Positions 29,108-41,929 of a stretch of 64,000 bases of DNA are shown in pieces. Under the pieces are notes generated by a model. The model ran no database searches. It was not told the DNA's origin and was given only the letters and a program-made list of their open reading frames with translations. A program made the position numbers and the translations under genes. Every line of letters starts with the position of its first letter. Position 1 is the stretch's first letter. The stretch is from Paralithodes platypus (Eukaryota > Arthropoda > Malacostraca > Decapoda > Lithodidae). The stretch lies in assembly GCA_032716605.1 (NCBI GenBank), contig CM064545.1, positions 5,451,199 through 5,515,198 of the forward strand. Direction: 5' to 3'.

Positions 29108-29527
29108 TACCTACATTTATACTGGATGTATGTGGCAGTGTTAACACCACAACAATACCTACATTTATACTGGATGTATTTGGTAGTGTTAACACCACAA
29201 CAATACCTACATTTATACTGGATGTATGTGGCAGTGTTAACACAACAACAATACCTACATTTATACTGGATGTATGTGGTAGTGTTAACACCACAACAAT
29301 ACCTACATTTATACTGTATGTATGTGGCAGTGTTAACATCACAACAATACCTACATTTATACTGGATGTATGTGGTAGTGTTAACACCACAACAATACCT
29401 ACATTTATACTGGATGTATGTGGCAGTGTTAACACCACAACGATACATACATTTATACTGGATGTATGTGGTACTGTTACACCACAACAATACCTACATT
29501 TATACAGGATGGATGTGGTAGTGTAGC
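29105..29527 (+). repeat. 48-bp minisatellite array C
   Basis: Nearly nine units of the 48-bp repeat, continuing after the LINE insertion, ending near GTGGTAGTGTAGCA. Confidence 0.95.
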
Positions 29528-29940
29528 ACTGCGCAGGGCTTACATCAGCTTCCGGATGCGCTTCCATTCTTAAAACATGGCTGCACAATGTTTTCTTTGT
29601 CAAGCACTTGCTAGTGTATTGATACTAATTTACTAACGTCATTAATCATAATACAGTAGACTATCACATAATTGGACAATTCGTTAATAGGAAAAACTTA
29701 TCGCATACCACTGTCTAATTGTACTACTATATTCATAAACTTAAACTGTACATTGTTTGGTGTAGGCCTAATCAGAAGTACCTTAAGTTCATAATACTTT
29801 CCAATAATTATATGGTGGCACATAAAAATAAAATCGGGTGAACTATTGCGTAAGGGGACGTTATAACTGAGACTGCAGGTGCAACTTTAACATCTCCCTA
29901 GAACATTGTCGTAATCATACATCTTTGTAAATCTCCTCGC
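29528..29940. other. Non-coding stretch
   Basis: Nothing recognised. Confidence 0.5.
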
Positions 29941-30430
29941 CTTAGTCTCACCTGATTTAACTCTTTCATATTCTCCTTTCATTGTACTTTTCTTAACTGT
30001 TCAGTTCTTCTTTATCTTTCCTATTTTCATCCTCTGTTCTTCTTCTTATTCTTTGCCTTCTCTCCAATTGCTCCTACCATGTTGTCTGTTTATATATTTC
30101 TGTTATCTTTGCCTTTCTCTTTCCCTATCTGTTATCTATATATTTTCCTTTACTCACCTCTTTTCTATATCACCTTTAGCTTGTCCTCATTTTCTCATAT
30201 CACATTCTCTTTCCCTTTCTGCTCTCTCTCTCTTTGTCTTCCATTCTTTCCTTTTCTACTGTTGCTTTCCCTGTCTCTATTACTTTACCTATTCCTCTCT
30301 ATTTCGATTTATATTACTATTAGATTAATTCCTACTTCCATCATATTCACATTTATATTATATTTGTTTTCTTATCCCTTTCTCTATTCCGCTGTCCTTT
30401 TCTTATTCTTTGTCTTCTCTTATATTATTC
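29941..30430 (+). repeat. Pyrimidine-rich low-complexity tract
   Basis: About 490 bp dominated by C and T in irregular runs (TCTCTTTCCCT-like). Open frames here read as Leu/Ser/Phe-rich strings and are compositional artefacts. Confidence 0.8.
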
Positions 30431-31486
30431 CTGATCCCGGCAGTGCAACCTTGTTCAGGGAAATCATTCAGGGAGTACATTCTGGCAGGGTGAAAAAATA
30501 GAATCAACAAATCCAACTCCAAATGTCATAAGTCTTGTACAGCCTTTGCCACAGATGTTTTCTAAAAATGTGTTCGGCCACCACAGCTTTAATATTTTCG
30601 ATATTAGGACAAAATACTGCATATCTGAATTTAACAGGTCTTAACGCTTGCACTCTATCTTTGCACATGTTATTTGCATTCTAGCCACCTTTAGATGATT
30701 ATATTTGAAAAGACGGGGCTTCAAGCAAACCCGGAAGGAACAGCATGTAGGATAGCCAGTCTTCACCCACCACAACATAAGAAGAAGAAAAAGAAGCAGC
30801 CGGAAAGATCAAACAAAATAGAGGAGTCAATATAAGTCACCAAATTCTTTACCACATGCTCTGACCCATCAACAACACAGATCGAGAATGGGAAACCTCA
30901 GCCAATCACCACTCACCTGTGTCAACCAATTACCTCCCACCTTTCAAATGAAGTCGACGATCCAACACACAGCATTCCCCGTTTCTCCAGATTTGCATTA
31001 CAACGAAAATATGTTTATGCTAATGCAACATGAACACCCCGAGGCCTACCGACATAAATGGAACTGAAAGACAACCCGGAAGACGACGGAAACATAGATA
31101 CAAGAATCTCCAGGTAACGAGATCTAAACAGCAAGATATAAGAAGATTTATGTTGACTAGGAATATAGGCCGATCCCAGTTTACGAGAGATTTCTCAATC
31201 ATTATGCTAAGTAAATGACCATTAACTATGTATTATTATACCTTGGAAGTATACCATTATGCCAATACCAAACTTCCAAGTCTAGGTTAAGTATTTACCT
31301 CACAATAACCACACAACCATTTCTCCCTAACCTTGTGACTTCGAGACCGGGGAACCGAGAGTTAAATATAATGCCGCATATTACCTCTAGAAAATTAGAG
31401 AGGGGTATGCAATCCACACCTCAATACTATTCTAAAACCTTCAGGCTCAGAGTAGATAATTAAAAGTGTTGGCATGCCCCAGCCTG
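30431..31486. other. Gene-free stretch
   Basis: A short frame at 31030-31218 (basic, Arg/Lys-rich) is not recognised and is too short to support. No repeats recognised. Confidence 0.45.
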
Positions 31487-31510
31487 CCCCCCCCCCCCCC
31501 CCCCCCCCCC
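31487..31510 (+). repeat. Poly(C) tract, 24 bp
   Basis: An uninterrupted run of C. Similar runs occur at 40033-40054, 41523-41544 and 57945-57961. Confidence 0.95.
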
Positions 31511-33440
31511 GAGAGTACCTGTCTGAGGTATTCCCGAATTCCGACCTGTGGACGCCCTGCCTAGCTGATGTCTGGACCTCTGGACCCCTGCTCGAGCAAC
31601 GCCATACACCCCTGAAGTGCTGCTCCATGGACCCACGATCAACGTTGGCCAGACTTGTACTCTCGACCCCTGTCCTCCAAATACCCTAAGTGTCCCTGAC
31701 TCCCTGTGTATCTTACATTATGTTATTGTTGTTGAGGTAATAAGGTAAAATATGTGAACCGGGTTGTGTTAAGAAAGTATGTGATCTGTGCCCAAGATCG
31801 TTCAGTTTGCATAAGTGTTAACCCTTCAGAACCTAATCTACCACTCGTGTTATAATTGTGATTTAACACTAAACTTATTCATTAATTAACTTGCCAGAAC
31901 AATCTTACGCATACGTATATAATTGTATTTCATCAGGTACCTTGCCCCCACGTTCACAGATTTTCCATATATATGTATTCTGTGCTGTATTATGTGAGTT
32001 GAAGTCGCAGTGTATTTCGTGAACTGATTTCCTTCTGCAATCATTATTACCTAGAACCTTCGCCCATTTTCATAACGAATGTACTTGTCCCTGTGATAAT
32101 TAATTCACTTCCCCCTTTCCCATCTAAAACTCAGTAATATAACCACCTTTGTATTTATTTTATGAACTCGTATTAGCGTTCATGTGATTACCGATGTAAG
32201 TAATTCTAATCCTTCATGCTCAGGAATTCCAGTATTGCATAGTTTCAAATACTTAGTTCAACATCATTTCCTTACACTTTGTATACTAGTGTATGTAATC
32301 TAAATTATCTGTTAACTCGTTCAGAACTTCTATTACTACTGCTGTAAGTATTATTTAGCATAACTTCGTCGTATGCGCCCAGTTCTTCTGATTTATTTAT
32401 AGATCAGTTTATTCTACTGTTACGCTTCAATTATAACAGCGTTCTCAGAGCTATTCTTGATTAACTTTGTATATTCAATTTAGTCAGTCTCTATATCACT
32501 TTGTAGTGCGTTATTCAGTACCTTCCTGATTCCATATTCATTATATTTATATCTGAATTCCTAAGCTCGATTCGTTATAATTACATACGATCGCTAAAAT
32601 GAATATAAGAGATAAAATAATCACGCATAGTTCATTATTCTGCGAGTCTAATTTTGTGTAAATTAATTTACTTATTTGTCTGCCCCCAGTTATTTGGAAG
32701 TAATTTTGAAACAGCTCGTAGTTGCATTAACTATAAATTAAATTCTCAACACCTCAGTCCAACTAGTGACCTGACCTGTTTACCTTAAGTCGGAAGGTCA
32801 CTTTAGGATACGCGCCTTCATACCTGGCGCACCGTGTGACTCACCCCATATTCCAGCGTGTTTGTTTCGCACTCAATTCTTCCCAGCTCTCCATTTGAGA
32901 TTATTTATATTTGATTATTGCATTACTTCTTTCACGGAAGACCCACAACCCCCATTGATTATTGTGTTGAGGGTTGATATTATTATATGTATTGCGTCTT
33001 TTAGTTGCTACAGGTTATTACCTTATATTTAACCACAAGTATTTATACCATTCTCTGATTACAGGCACCAATTCACTCACACTATATTGTCAGTGCATTG
33101 TTGTTAATATATTTCATTGCATCAGAGACTATCTAAAGATAGCAGATTGTATTTGTACCTTGCCACTATTTACCCATTACATGAAGATAGTCCACGGCTC
33201 CTCTAGCTAGACCACTCTTTAAATAAAACCCCTCTGTGTATCTATACCTGTGTTGTTATTGAGTTCTGTATTATCCTAATTGAATACCTATTGTGTGTGA
33301 TTAAGAACGTGCTAGATTTGACCCTGTCAAGTTTTATCAAGGTCTATCAGTCCATACTTGGATCGTTATACAGACTATATCACGAGTTATAAATCATTAT
33401 AACACTATTCTTTTAGTGTATGGGCGAGTGTGGGGGAAGC
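31511..33440. other. Gene-free AT-rich stretch, possible solo LTR
   Basis: No protein frames of interest. AAATAAAA near 33220 could be a polyadenylation signal, and the stretch resembles LTR sequence in composition. No partner LTR or duplication was found. Confidence 0.2.
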
Positions 33441-33446
33441 TGTCTT

Positions 33447-33502
33447 AATGTCCCTTTCACACATAGACGATCCGAGGCCTGATTTGGCCCAGGTAAGGAA
33501 CA
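33447..33502 (+). repeat. Terminal-repeat-like sequence shared with 42602-42646
   Basis: CCCTTTCACACATAGACG followed by a GATCCGAGGCC(T)GATTTGGCCC-type segment is matched in inverted orientation at 42602-42646. This looks like one end of a DNA transposon or MITE family, preceded here by TTA. Confidence 0.5.
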
Positions 33503-34197
33503 TGGTACATCGGCGAAGACAGGGGCAAGATGTGAGCGTGGGGCGACGAAGACACGTAGATGACACGTCAACAGCACGATGAGGCCGAATAAAATCACAA
33601 GTGCCACACAAGTATAGGACGTCATAGCCCGAAGGGTCATAAGTACGGTTATATCCAGTACCTGACTGGGCACGATGGGAACCCGATGAGGGCCGACGGT
33701 GGTATGATGATGACACGTGGCTGATCCAACGAGGATGACGCCACAATTACAGGCGGCATGACAAACATAATTGCATATAAAATGGGGCAGATATGCTACA
33801 GTTCCGAACACATGAAACGGAGATGCTGCACCAGCCGTCGCCTCTGCCACGAAGAATCTCTTTCTGGCTGAAGAGTTACGATGGGGCAGAATGGGAGGGA
33901 TGGTGGGGGTGGTGGATAGGAGTAATAGGAAGGGAGGCAGAGGAGGGTGGCTGGGCTAGGAGAGGTAGGGTAGCAGTCAACGAGTATGGATACTCATGAG
34001 GGGAAGGCGAGCGAGAAGAGTGATACCTGTAAATACCAATTCGCCTTTTCAGATGCTTTATTTTCGTACTTTCATTGTTGTTGTCGTTGTTGTGGAACTC
34101 ATGCCGGGTCCCTACACTTGATAGCGTGAGTGTCGATCTGCATTGTCTCCATGTTATCGACATCGGTGTATGGCTAGGAGCACTTCTTAAACCCTAC

Positions 34198-34500
34198 ACC
34201 CCCTTTCATCTACAACAGATTTCCTGGACATACTGAAGTCACATGGCACCAATGGAGTAATTGCTTCCCTCGATGTTGAGTAACTCTTCACTAATGTTCC
34301 TGTTGACCGCACCATTGACTACATCCTTAACAAAGTTTATAGGAATAGTGACAACCGAAAATGATACATTCCTGAGAAGATACTGCAACAACTCCTTGAG
34401 TGCTGCAGGAAAGAAGCACCATTCACTTGTCCTCAGAGCAATTTGTTCTACCAAATTGATGGGATAGCAATGGAGTACCCCCTTGCTATCACACTAGCTT
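34198..34500 (+). pseudogene. Penelope-like element reverse transcriptase fragment
   Basis: Plus-strand translation gives ASLDVE, a stop, then LFTNVPVDRTIDYIL, and later NLFYQIDGIAM. These fit the 'SLDV.SLFTNVP...T...' and 'F.Q..G.AMGSPL' motifs of Penelope-like RTs. Stops break the frame, and sequence after the AM(G) motif is lost. Only about 95 codons remain. Confidence 0.7.
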
Positions 34501-36078
34501 AACGCATGACCGTCGTCATATACCAATATCGGTTGAACTCGCTCCTCGGCTTTATTTACTCCAATTTTGGCCTGAATAAAATCCCTGTGTATTTTTAATG
34601 TTTCGCAATCGCTAATAAAAGGTCCAGTTTATACCATATCAACGCAATTATGCTAATTTTGACCGATAATACAATTAAATAAGTCGACACAAATTAAAGG
34701 TAACAACTCAAGTGTAAGACAATTATGTACAAGATTACACCGACGATTGTCAGTATATTAAGTATCACTGTAGTAATCGTAATAGGCATACATTCAGAGT
34801 TCGAGACCCTCGGATGACGATTTTTGTTTACATATATATAATTTAGATTTTGTTTAGTCTAATGTATGGTAGCCTATCATGTTTAAAATATGTTAAAGTA
34901 TATCGAGTTTATAAAAATAGGTTCCTTGGTTATAGTAGGCTTACACTAAATTAGCATCTAATGGTATTACACTAACTACCCTAATATAACTAGCCTAACT
35001 ATGCTAACCCAATTATATCCTTATATCTGATTAATCTTATATCCTAACCTAGCTTACCAAATCCTAACTTATATCTTAACACTACAGTATTATTTAATAT
35101 AATAACCCAAAACAATCAAAACGTAATATTTATGAAATTATCATAATACTTACAACATATTTCATTTCGCTTCGTATAATGCCATTCTAAGTAAATAATA
35201 CAACAAACAATAATAATAAAATAATTACAAACATTTCGCTGGCACGGGAGACTCGATCCCCGTTTATTAATATTACAGCCGCCTGCCACAATAAGCCACC
35301 AAATACCATTATTGAAGATAAATGCAATCAAATCAAAGTATAGATGCTATATTGCATGACCATTTTAGTTGTTTTGCAGTTCATAATAAATACATTCTGT
35401 TTTTATAACATTGAGTTGGGAATTCAGTTGAGATGAAGGACCACAACAATTGTGGATATGATAAATTACAACGGAAAATAGACCAGTGTGATAGCCCTTA
35501 AGACTACGATTCCCATGGTACAAGCCTGTTTCTCAGGTAATATGTAGTTACTTTGAATAAAGGCAGGTCAGAGCATATCTCAGGTTGCAAATATTTCCGC
35601 AATTAATTAAACCAACTGGCAGTTATTGGAATTGTTGAAGGTTCCAATTGCGAAATGACCATTTCTGCCACTACTGTTTAAGCTTAATGATAAACTATGA
35701 CAAATGACGATTAATTATGGATGTGTATATTATAGCATACTGACATATCAAGCAAAATACAAACATATCGAAATACATACCCCTACAGGTTCAAAGAAAA
35801 CCCGAATATGTAGTGGTATAACAAAATTATGTCATTAGTCATTATGTCAATGTATACTTACATCCAGGCATATATTATGAAGTCACACCTTAATAAGTCG
35901 TCAACAAAATTAATTAAACAATACATTGATAACTGCATATATAATCATGATATTCTGTATCAGCTTAGCAACATTTAATGAAATTTGAATAATTAATTTA
36001 CTTTGAAAGCATCAAGGGTCAATACATTTACTTTAACCAATAGTTTGCTAATTTATTACCAACATTAACTAAACTCCC
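34501..36078. other. AT-rich gene-free stretch
   Basis: No gene. CCTAACC-like words near 34980-35080 are too degenerate to be a telomeric array. Confidence 0.5.
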
Positions 36079-36249
36079 AGGGGGTAAGGGAATAGAATAT
36101 GCCCCACGTGCCTCCTGCGTGTCATAATAGGCGACTAAAGAAGTTGGGTCGGTGGGCTTACGACCCCCCCCCCCATGAAAAATACTTACTGCAACGAAGA
36201 ACGAACAAACTGCCTCAGATGTGGACGGACCTACGAACCCCAACCGACT

Positions 36250-39072
36250 ATGGACAATCTTAGAATAGAGACTTGGAATGTGAGAGGCGTGAATGATAAT
36301 ACAAAAGAGAGAGAGGTCCTGGAAGTGTTAGTGAATGCCAGACTGGATGTATGTGGAATGGCTGAGACCAAATGGAGTGGTACAGATGTGAGAGAGTGGG
36401 AGTGTGGAACAGGTGAGTGTGCTGGAGTGAGTGAGGGAGTAGCGAGAGAAGGTGCGTGTTTGTTTGTAAGTAACAAATGGAAGGAGCGTGTAAGAGACTA
36501 AGGGTCTGTGGGTTTATGGATTGTGTGGGTGAGAATGGAAGTAGGAATACAAACGTGGGTGATTGCGTGTGTCTATACTCCGACAGAGCGTAAACCTGTA
36601 AGAGAGAAAGAGGAGTTCTGGGTGAATGTGGAAGCGTGCCTAGTTTGGCAAGAACGAAAGAATAATTCTGATTGGGGATATGAATGGTAAGGTGGGTGAT
36701 AAGAAAGTAGATGGAGTGGTGGGGGGTACTGTCAGAGGTGAATGGGAATGGTAGTGCACTTGTGGACGTATGTGTGGGGAGGAGGCTGTGGATAGCCAAC
36801 ACCTTCCGACACAGAATGATACACAGGTACACATGGAAAGTGGTGTTGAGGAAGAAGGATAAGGATAAAACAGTGGTGGAACGCAAGGCACTGATTGATT
36901 ATATATGTGTGGATGAACGAATGAAGAAATTTGTGCTGGATGCTAGGGTGTATAGGGTTATTGGAGGGGGTCTCTCTGACCATTATGTAGTAGTAGCTAA
37001 AACTAGGATAAAAAAGAAGTGGATGAGGAGAGCTGGGGTGAGGCGAGAGGAAGGTGGAGAGGCTACAGGAGGAGGAAATCAGGGAAGAGTACAGGAGAGC
37101 AGTAGAAAGACGACTAGGTAGGTTTGACCTGGAAGGTATGGAGGAAATGGGGGAGATAAGCAAGGTGTTTAAGGAAGAGATCTGTGCAGCATGTGAGAAG
37201 GTGTGTCGAGTAAGGCGAAAAGGGAGGGGAGTGAAAGGTACAGCATGGTGGACAGAAGAGGTAAAAATTGCTGTGGAAGACAAGAAGAAAGCGTATACAG
37301 TAGAGAGTGGTTGGGTAGTAGAGGGAATGAAGATTTGAAGAGACACGAACAAGCGAGGTACGTGGAGAAAAAGAGAGTGGTGAAGAGAGTAGTGAAGAAA
37401 AGTAAGAGAAGACTAGATGAGGAATTTGGAAGGAATCTGAGTGTAAAATGGAGGGAGTGTAAGAAACTGTTCTGGAGAGAAGTCAAGAATGTTAGGGAAG
37501 GTAGCAAGGGAAACAGTAAGGGTGTGAAAGATAAGAATGGGTTAGTGCTAGCCGAGAAGCAAGAGAGAGTCGAAAGATGGAGGGTGTACTTCAATGAATT
37601 GCTAAATGTAAGGAATGAAGCGCTAGCAAACATACTTGAATGGGGGAATGGGAGGGAGAAGAAGAAAAGTAGTGGAGGAGGAGGTGGGGATCAGGAGGTC
37701 AGAAGTGTGTGAAGCCATGCAAAAAATTAAGTTGTGGAAAGCACCAGGACCAGATGGAGTGTGTGGGAAAATTCTGAGGTATGGTGATGAGATAGTGATC
37801 GAATGGGTATGGAAAATGTGCAAACTAGCATAGGAGAAGGGGAGTACACCTAATGACTGGAAGGCAGTCATAATAGTCCCCCTATATAAGGGTAAAGGGG
37901 AAAGAGGAGTGTGTGGTAACCACCGAGGAATATGTCTTCTAAGCATAGTAAGGAAGGTGTATAGTAGGCTAGTGATTGAGAGAGTGAGAGCGAGAACGAG
38001 GAAATGGATAGATGATGAGCAGGGTGGTTTTAGGAAGGGATGAGGATGTGTAGATCAGATTTTCACCCTGAAATGTGATATGGAGAAATATCTGGAGAAG
38101 CAACAAAAGCTGTATGTTGCCTTTATGGACTTGAAGAAGGCCTACGACAAAGTGGATAGAGAAGATATGTGGAAAGTACTTAGAATATACGAAGAAGTTG
38201 GCAAGTTGCTAAAAGCAGTGAAGAGCATTTATGATGGTGCATAGGCGGCAGTACGTGTGGAGAATGAGCAGAGCGAGTTCTTTGATCGGAATGTTGGGTT
38301 GAAACAGGGGTGTGTGATATCCCTGTGGTTGTTTACTGTATATATGGATGGAGTCATGAAAGAAATACAAGGAAGAGCAGTGGATATTGGTGTATCGCTG
38401 ATATGGGAGGGAAATTAGTGGAACTTACGTATACTGCTGTTTGCTGATGATACAGTTCTGATTAGCGGTAATGAATGGGAGTTGCAGGGTCTGGTAAATA
38501 TGTTTGGAACAGTGTGCGGAAAACGGAATCTGAAGGTAAATGCGGGGAAGAGCAAGGTTATGGTCTTCTAAAGAGGTGAAGCCACAGAGTGTGAGGTGAA
38601 GTTGAACGGTCAGGCTATGAAGATTATGAACTCATTTAAGTATCTGGGCAATGTGTTGAGTAAAGGTAGGACTATGGATGAAGAAGTGCAGGAGAGGGTG
38701 CAACAAGGGAAGAGGGTTGGAGGAATGCTGAAAACAGTAACAAGAAATAGGGTGGTCATTATGGAAGTGAAGAAGTCCTTGCATGACAGTGTGGTAATCC
38801 CGACACTGCCTTACGGAAGCGAAGCATGGACGTTGGTGGAGATACTCAGACCAAGAGTGAGAGGGGTGGAAATTAGTTACTCAAGAAGTACGTGCGGAGT
38901 TACATGGAGGGATAGACAGACGAATGAGGAAGTAAGAAGGAGGTGTGGTGTGGAGGTAGATGTGCTGGAAAGTGTGAAAAGGAACACCTTGAGATGGTTC
39001 GGCTAAATGGAACGTATGGGAAGCGAGAGAATGACTAAGAGGGTGTACGAGAGCGAGGTCGATGGACAGAGA
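36250..39072 (+). pseudogene. RTE-1 endonuclease-reverse transcriptase (broken)
   Basis: Homology to the copy at 52168-56213 lets the decayed frame be followed through several breaks. Endonuclease segments lie at 36250-36690, a basic linker at 36711-37700, RT at about 37730-38570 and a C-terminal region at 38596-39072. Stops are seen for example at 36501, near 38041 and near 38571. The ADD catalytic motif is still readable (FADDTVLI). Not functional. Confidence 0.8.
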
Positions 39073-39585
39073 GAGGTAATCCCGATGTATCAATGGGAAG
39101 ATATTATTGGTATGGAATTTGTGCTGTACCTGGTATCAGTGCATTACCACAAGCCCACCGAAACGTCAATAAAAATACCCTCATTGTTCCCTGATTAAAT
39201 AGCACTGTATGAATATTCCCATATTCAAAATATGCTATAGGGGTGCAATGCCTGGTGAGTTATCTGCTCAACAGGTGGCGTTGTGTGTGCGTAAGTGTGA
39301 GAGTCCGAGTGTAGGGAGTGAGACAGTGAAGCATGGGAACGAGGTGGCTTCAGAGATGGGGTCATTTCGGGCCATGAGTGAGCACCGTGCCTCATGTGAA
39401 GGCAAGATGGCAGGTGCTCGTTGTACTCTACGTGCTTCACATGTCTCACTCCCTAGACTGGAACAAGACCTCACAGGCTTCACTGTTCATTGTAAAGCGG
39501 TGAATGTTAAGGCTCTCAGCCTATGCCCGAGAGGAAGTAAGTTGGAATATAGAAAAAAAAAAAAAAAAAAAAATCCGAAATAGAG
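39073..39585 (+). mobile_element. 5'-truncated SINE inserted in RTE-1
   Basis: Closely related to 43729-44310 (shared TCAATGGGAAGATATTATTG, then GACTGGAACAAGACCTCACA) and ending in a run of about 22 A. It lacks the tRNA-like head. RTE sequence on either side (GAGGTCGATGGA and GAGGTGGATAGATGGA) is consistent with an eroded target duplication. Confidence 0.75.
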
Positions 39586-39736
39586 GTGGATAGATGGAGT
39601 GAAGAAGTATATGAATGAAGGCGGTGCTGGTTGGGAAGAGGGGCATCGACTGACTGGGGACAGAGGTACATGGGGGTGTTTTTTTGGTGGCCACCTCTTC
39701 GGGCAACACAGCGTCAGGCAATAGATAGATAGATAG

Positions 39737-40387
39737 ATTAATTAAATTAAGTGCTTTATGATGAACGTTTTGTATATTTAATCTTTATATTTAATTACCC
39801 GCCGGTATGCCTAGTGGCACATATGCTGCTTGTGTGTAATGCAGCTATTTTTACATTATTTTGCAATCATACATTAAGTTTGAGGTTCAACTCATACCGT
39901 TTTAAGTACCACATCACCACCAGGGTCAGAGGTGTCAGGGTTTCGTTTCCTCTTCTTGCTTATGCATAAAGAAGAGGATGGAATGATGCTCATTTTCGGT
40001 AAATATGCCTGCCTATGCGCTACCATGATACTCCCCCCCCCCCCCCCCCCCCCCGGGGTTGGGAGTTGATATCCATAATTGTCCTTCTTTTCAGTGTCGT
40101 GTGGGATGTGTGGTGCCTATGTGGACTACTATTCCGGCGAGGGGTGTGGCAGCCAGTGTGTGCATTTCTTCAGATAGTTGTAGCACTTACATAGACATTT
40201 AAAGCACATTTTACTAAGATATTCACGGGTACTGTATAATTTAAGATTTGTATCCATGTAGAGCAACAATATTGTCGTGCTCATTTTCTTTAAACATGTT
40301 CTGTGCATCATGCATACTCTACCGTATATATAGTTTTTGCTTAAATTATTATTATTATAAATATTTACATACTACATACTGTATATA
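39737..40387. other. Gene-free stretch with a 22-bp poly(C) tract
   Basis: A poly(C) run lies at 40033-40054, directly followed by GGGG. No gene recognised. Confidence 0.5.
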
Positions 40388-41400
40388 TCGAAGGCCTTCG
40401 ATAGAGTCAGGCACAAATCTTAAATTTCCAAACTGCCCTCCTTCGGTTTCTGTCCCTCCATCTGTGCCTTTGTCTCTAATTTCCTTTCCGGCCGTTCCAT
40501 AGCTGCGGTTGTGGATGGCCATCGCTCATTTCCTTATCCTATCAACTCCGGTGTTCCTCAGGGTTCTGTCCTATCTCCTATTCTCTTTCTAATTTTCATA
40601 AATTATCTTCTAAACTGTACATCCAGTCCCATCCATTCATATACAGACGACTCTACCTTACACCACTCAATTAGTTTTCCAGAACGCCCCTGCCAGCAGT
40701 CCCTCAAAAGTAAACGTAATGAAGCCATAAAATGCTTATCTTCTGATCTAGCTACTATTTCCAATTGGGGTAGAGAAAACCTTGTTGCATTTAATGCTTC
40801 CAAAACTCAATTTATCCATCTTACTACCCAGCAGGAACCTCCAGAGGACTATCCCTTATTCTTCAACAATACAAAAATCAACCCTTAATCTTCTCTCAAT
40901 GTTCTCGATGTCTCTTTTTCTTCTGCTCTCACTTGGAAAGAATATATTACCAGTCTCGCTAAGGCAGCCACCCAGAAGCTGGGTGTAATCTCTCTCTCTT
41001 CGCCGCAATGTTGCATCTCTCTCGCTATTTTATCGCTACTACAATAATCAGCGTTCCTCGGAGCTTTCCCAGTGTATACCACCTCCTCTACGTAGGGTAC
41101 GTAGCACCCGCCTTGCAACACAATCCCACCCCTACTCTGTGCAACTTTCCAGCCCAAGGGTGAAACGCTATTCTCAGTCTTTCTTCTATTCAACTGCTGA
41201 GCTCTGGAACTCTCTCCCAGAATTAGTCTTTCCCTCTTCCTATGACTTAAATTGGTTCAAACTCTGTGTGCCCAGGCATTTTAGCTCGAACATCCCTTGA
41301 TTTTTGCCCTGTCACTCTTTGAAATCTGGGGGATTCACTCGCTGCAGGCAGTTATGCCTTTTGTCTCCCTCATTCACATAGAAAAAAAAAATATGTAGCC
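40388..41400 (+). mobile_element. 5'-truncated Jockey-like LINE (copy 2)
   Basis: Starts inside the RT at the 'AFDRV' motif A region. The frame 40511-40888 shows SGVPQGSVLSPILFLIFI (motif B) and a motif C in which YADD is altered to YTDD. A stop at 40888 and an internal deletion of about 200 bp near 40995 follow, compared with 57965-59668. It ends with the family 3' UTR and a short A run at about 41382. Confidence 0.85.
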
Positions 41401-41522
41401 TACAATTATGAAATAAACTAACCGTGGATGACTGGCATGTTGGTTGTTGGACAATGTGCTGATCAAGGAAACCGAATATTTGGAAAATACACGAGTCCTG
41501 CTTTGTCATAGGAGGTGGCTGA

Positions 41523-41544
41523 CCCCCCCCCCCCCCTCCCCCCC
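41523..41544 (+). repeat. C-rich tract
   Basis: Runs of C interrupted by one T. Confidence 0.9.
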
Positions 41545-41929
41545 TTGCAGCTAGTTTAAACCTCCCAACACCTGTCCTCATCGACTTAAACCATGTCTTC
41601 AATTGGGCAGCTGTGGGAAGACGATGGAAGCAACATTATTCAGAGAAATAATGAAGGTATAAAGCAATGTTAACAACACTGTGATCGATATAACATAACT
41701 TGGTAAAGAATTACACATATGATAACACTTTATTTAGCATCTGCTTAGCAACTGAACAGTGATTTACTGTGTATCTATCAATTTACAATTGCTCCCAGCA
41801 ATCCGTTTTAATTTACTATTGGTAATCACAGGGTGGCCAATAACATATTAAGACGACTGTACATGTTATGAATATATCAGGATGACTTACCAGTTATGGG
41901 AGGTTCAGGGAAGCGGCTTGTCATCCATT

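Larger units (their letters stand above)
36079..39736 (+). mobile_element. RTE-like LINE, full span but decayed (RTE-1)
   Basis: The 5' part holds a CCACGTGCCTCCTGCGTG segment and GGCGACTAAAGAAG, features I associate with 5' ends of arthropod RTE-like elements. The endonuclease begins at about 36250 (RIETWNVRGVND, then LDVCGMAETKW). RT pieces follow: APGPDGVCGKILR (about 37740), AFMDLKKAYD-type motif A (about 38120), LFADDTVLI (about 38440), then LPYGSEAWTL and NTLRWFG near the C-terminus. Stops and frameshifts are frequent. A SINE splits the 3' end (39073-39585). The element ends in an (ATAG)n tail at 39721-39738. Confidence 0.85.

Noticed and set aside
27663..29603. Long open frames with repeated 16-residue units, both strands
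   Set aside because: They arise from a 48-bp tandem repeat whose period is a multiple of three. No start context, codon bias or domain supports a protein.
36260..37633. Minus-strand frames of 150-210 codons
   Set aside because: They are antisense to the RTE-1 coding region, with low-complexity Ser/Leu/Pro composition.
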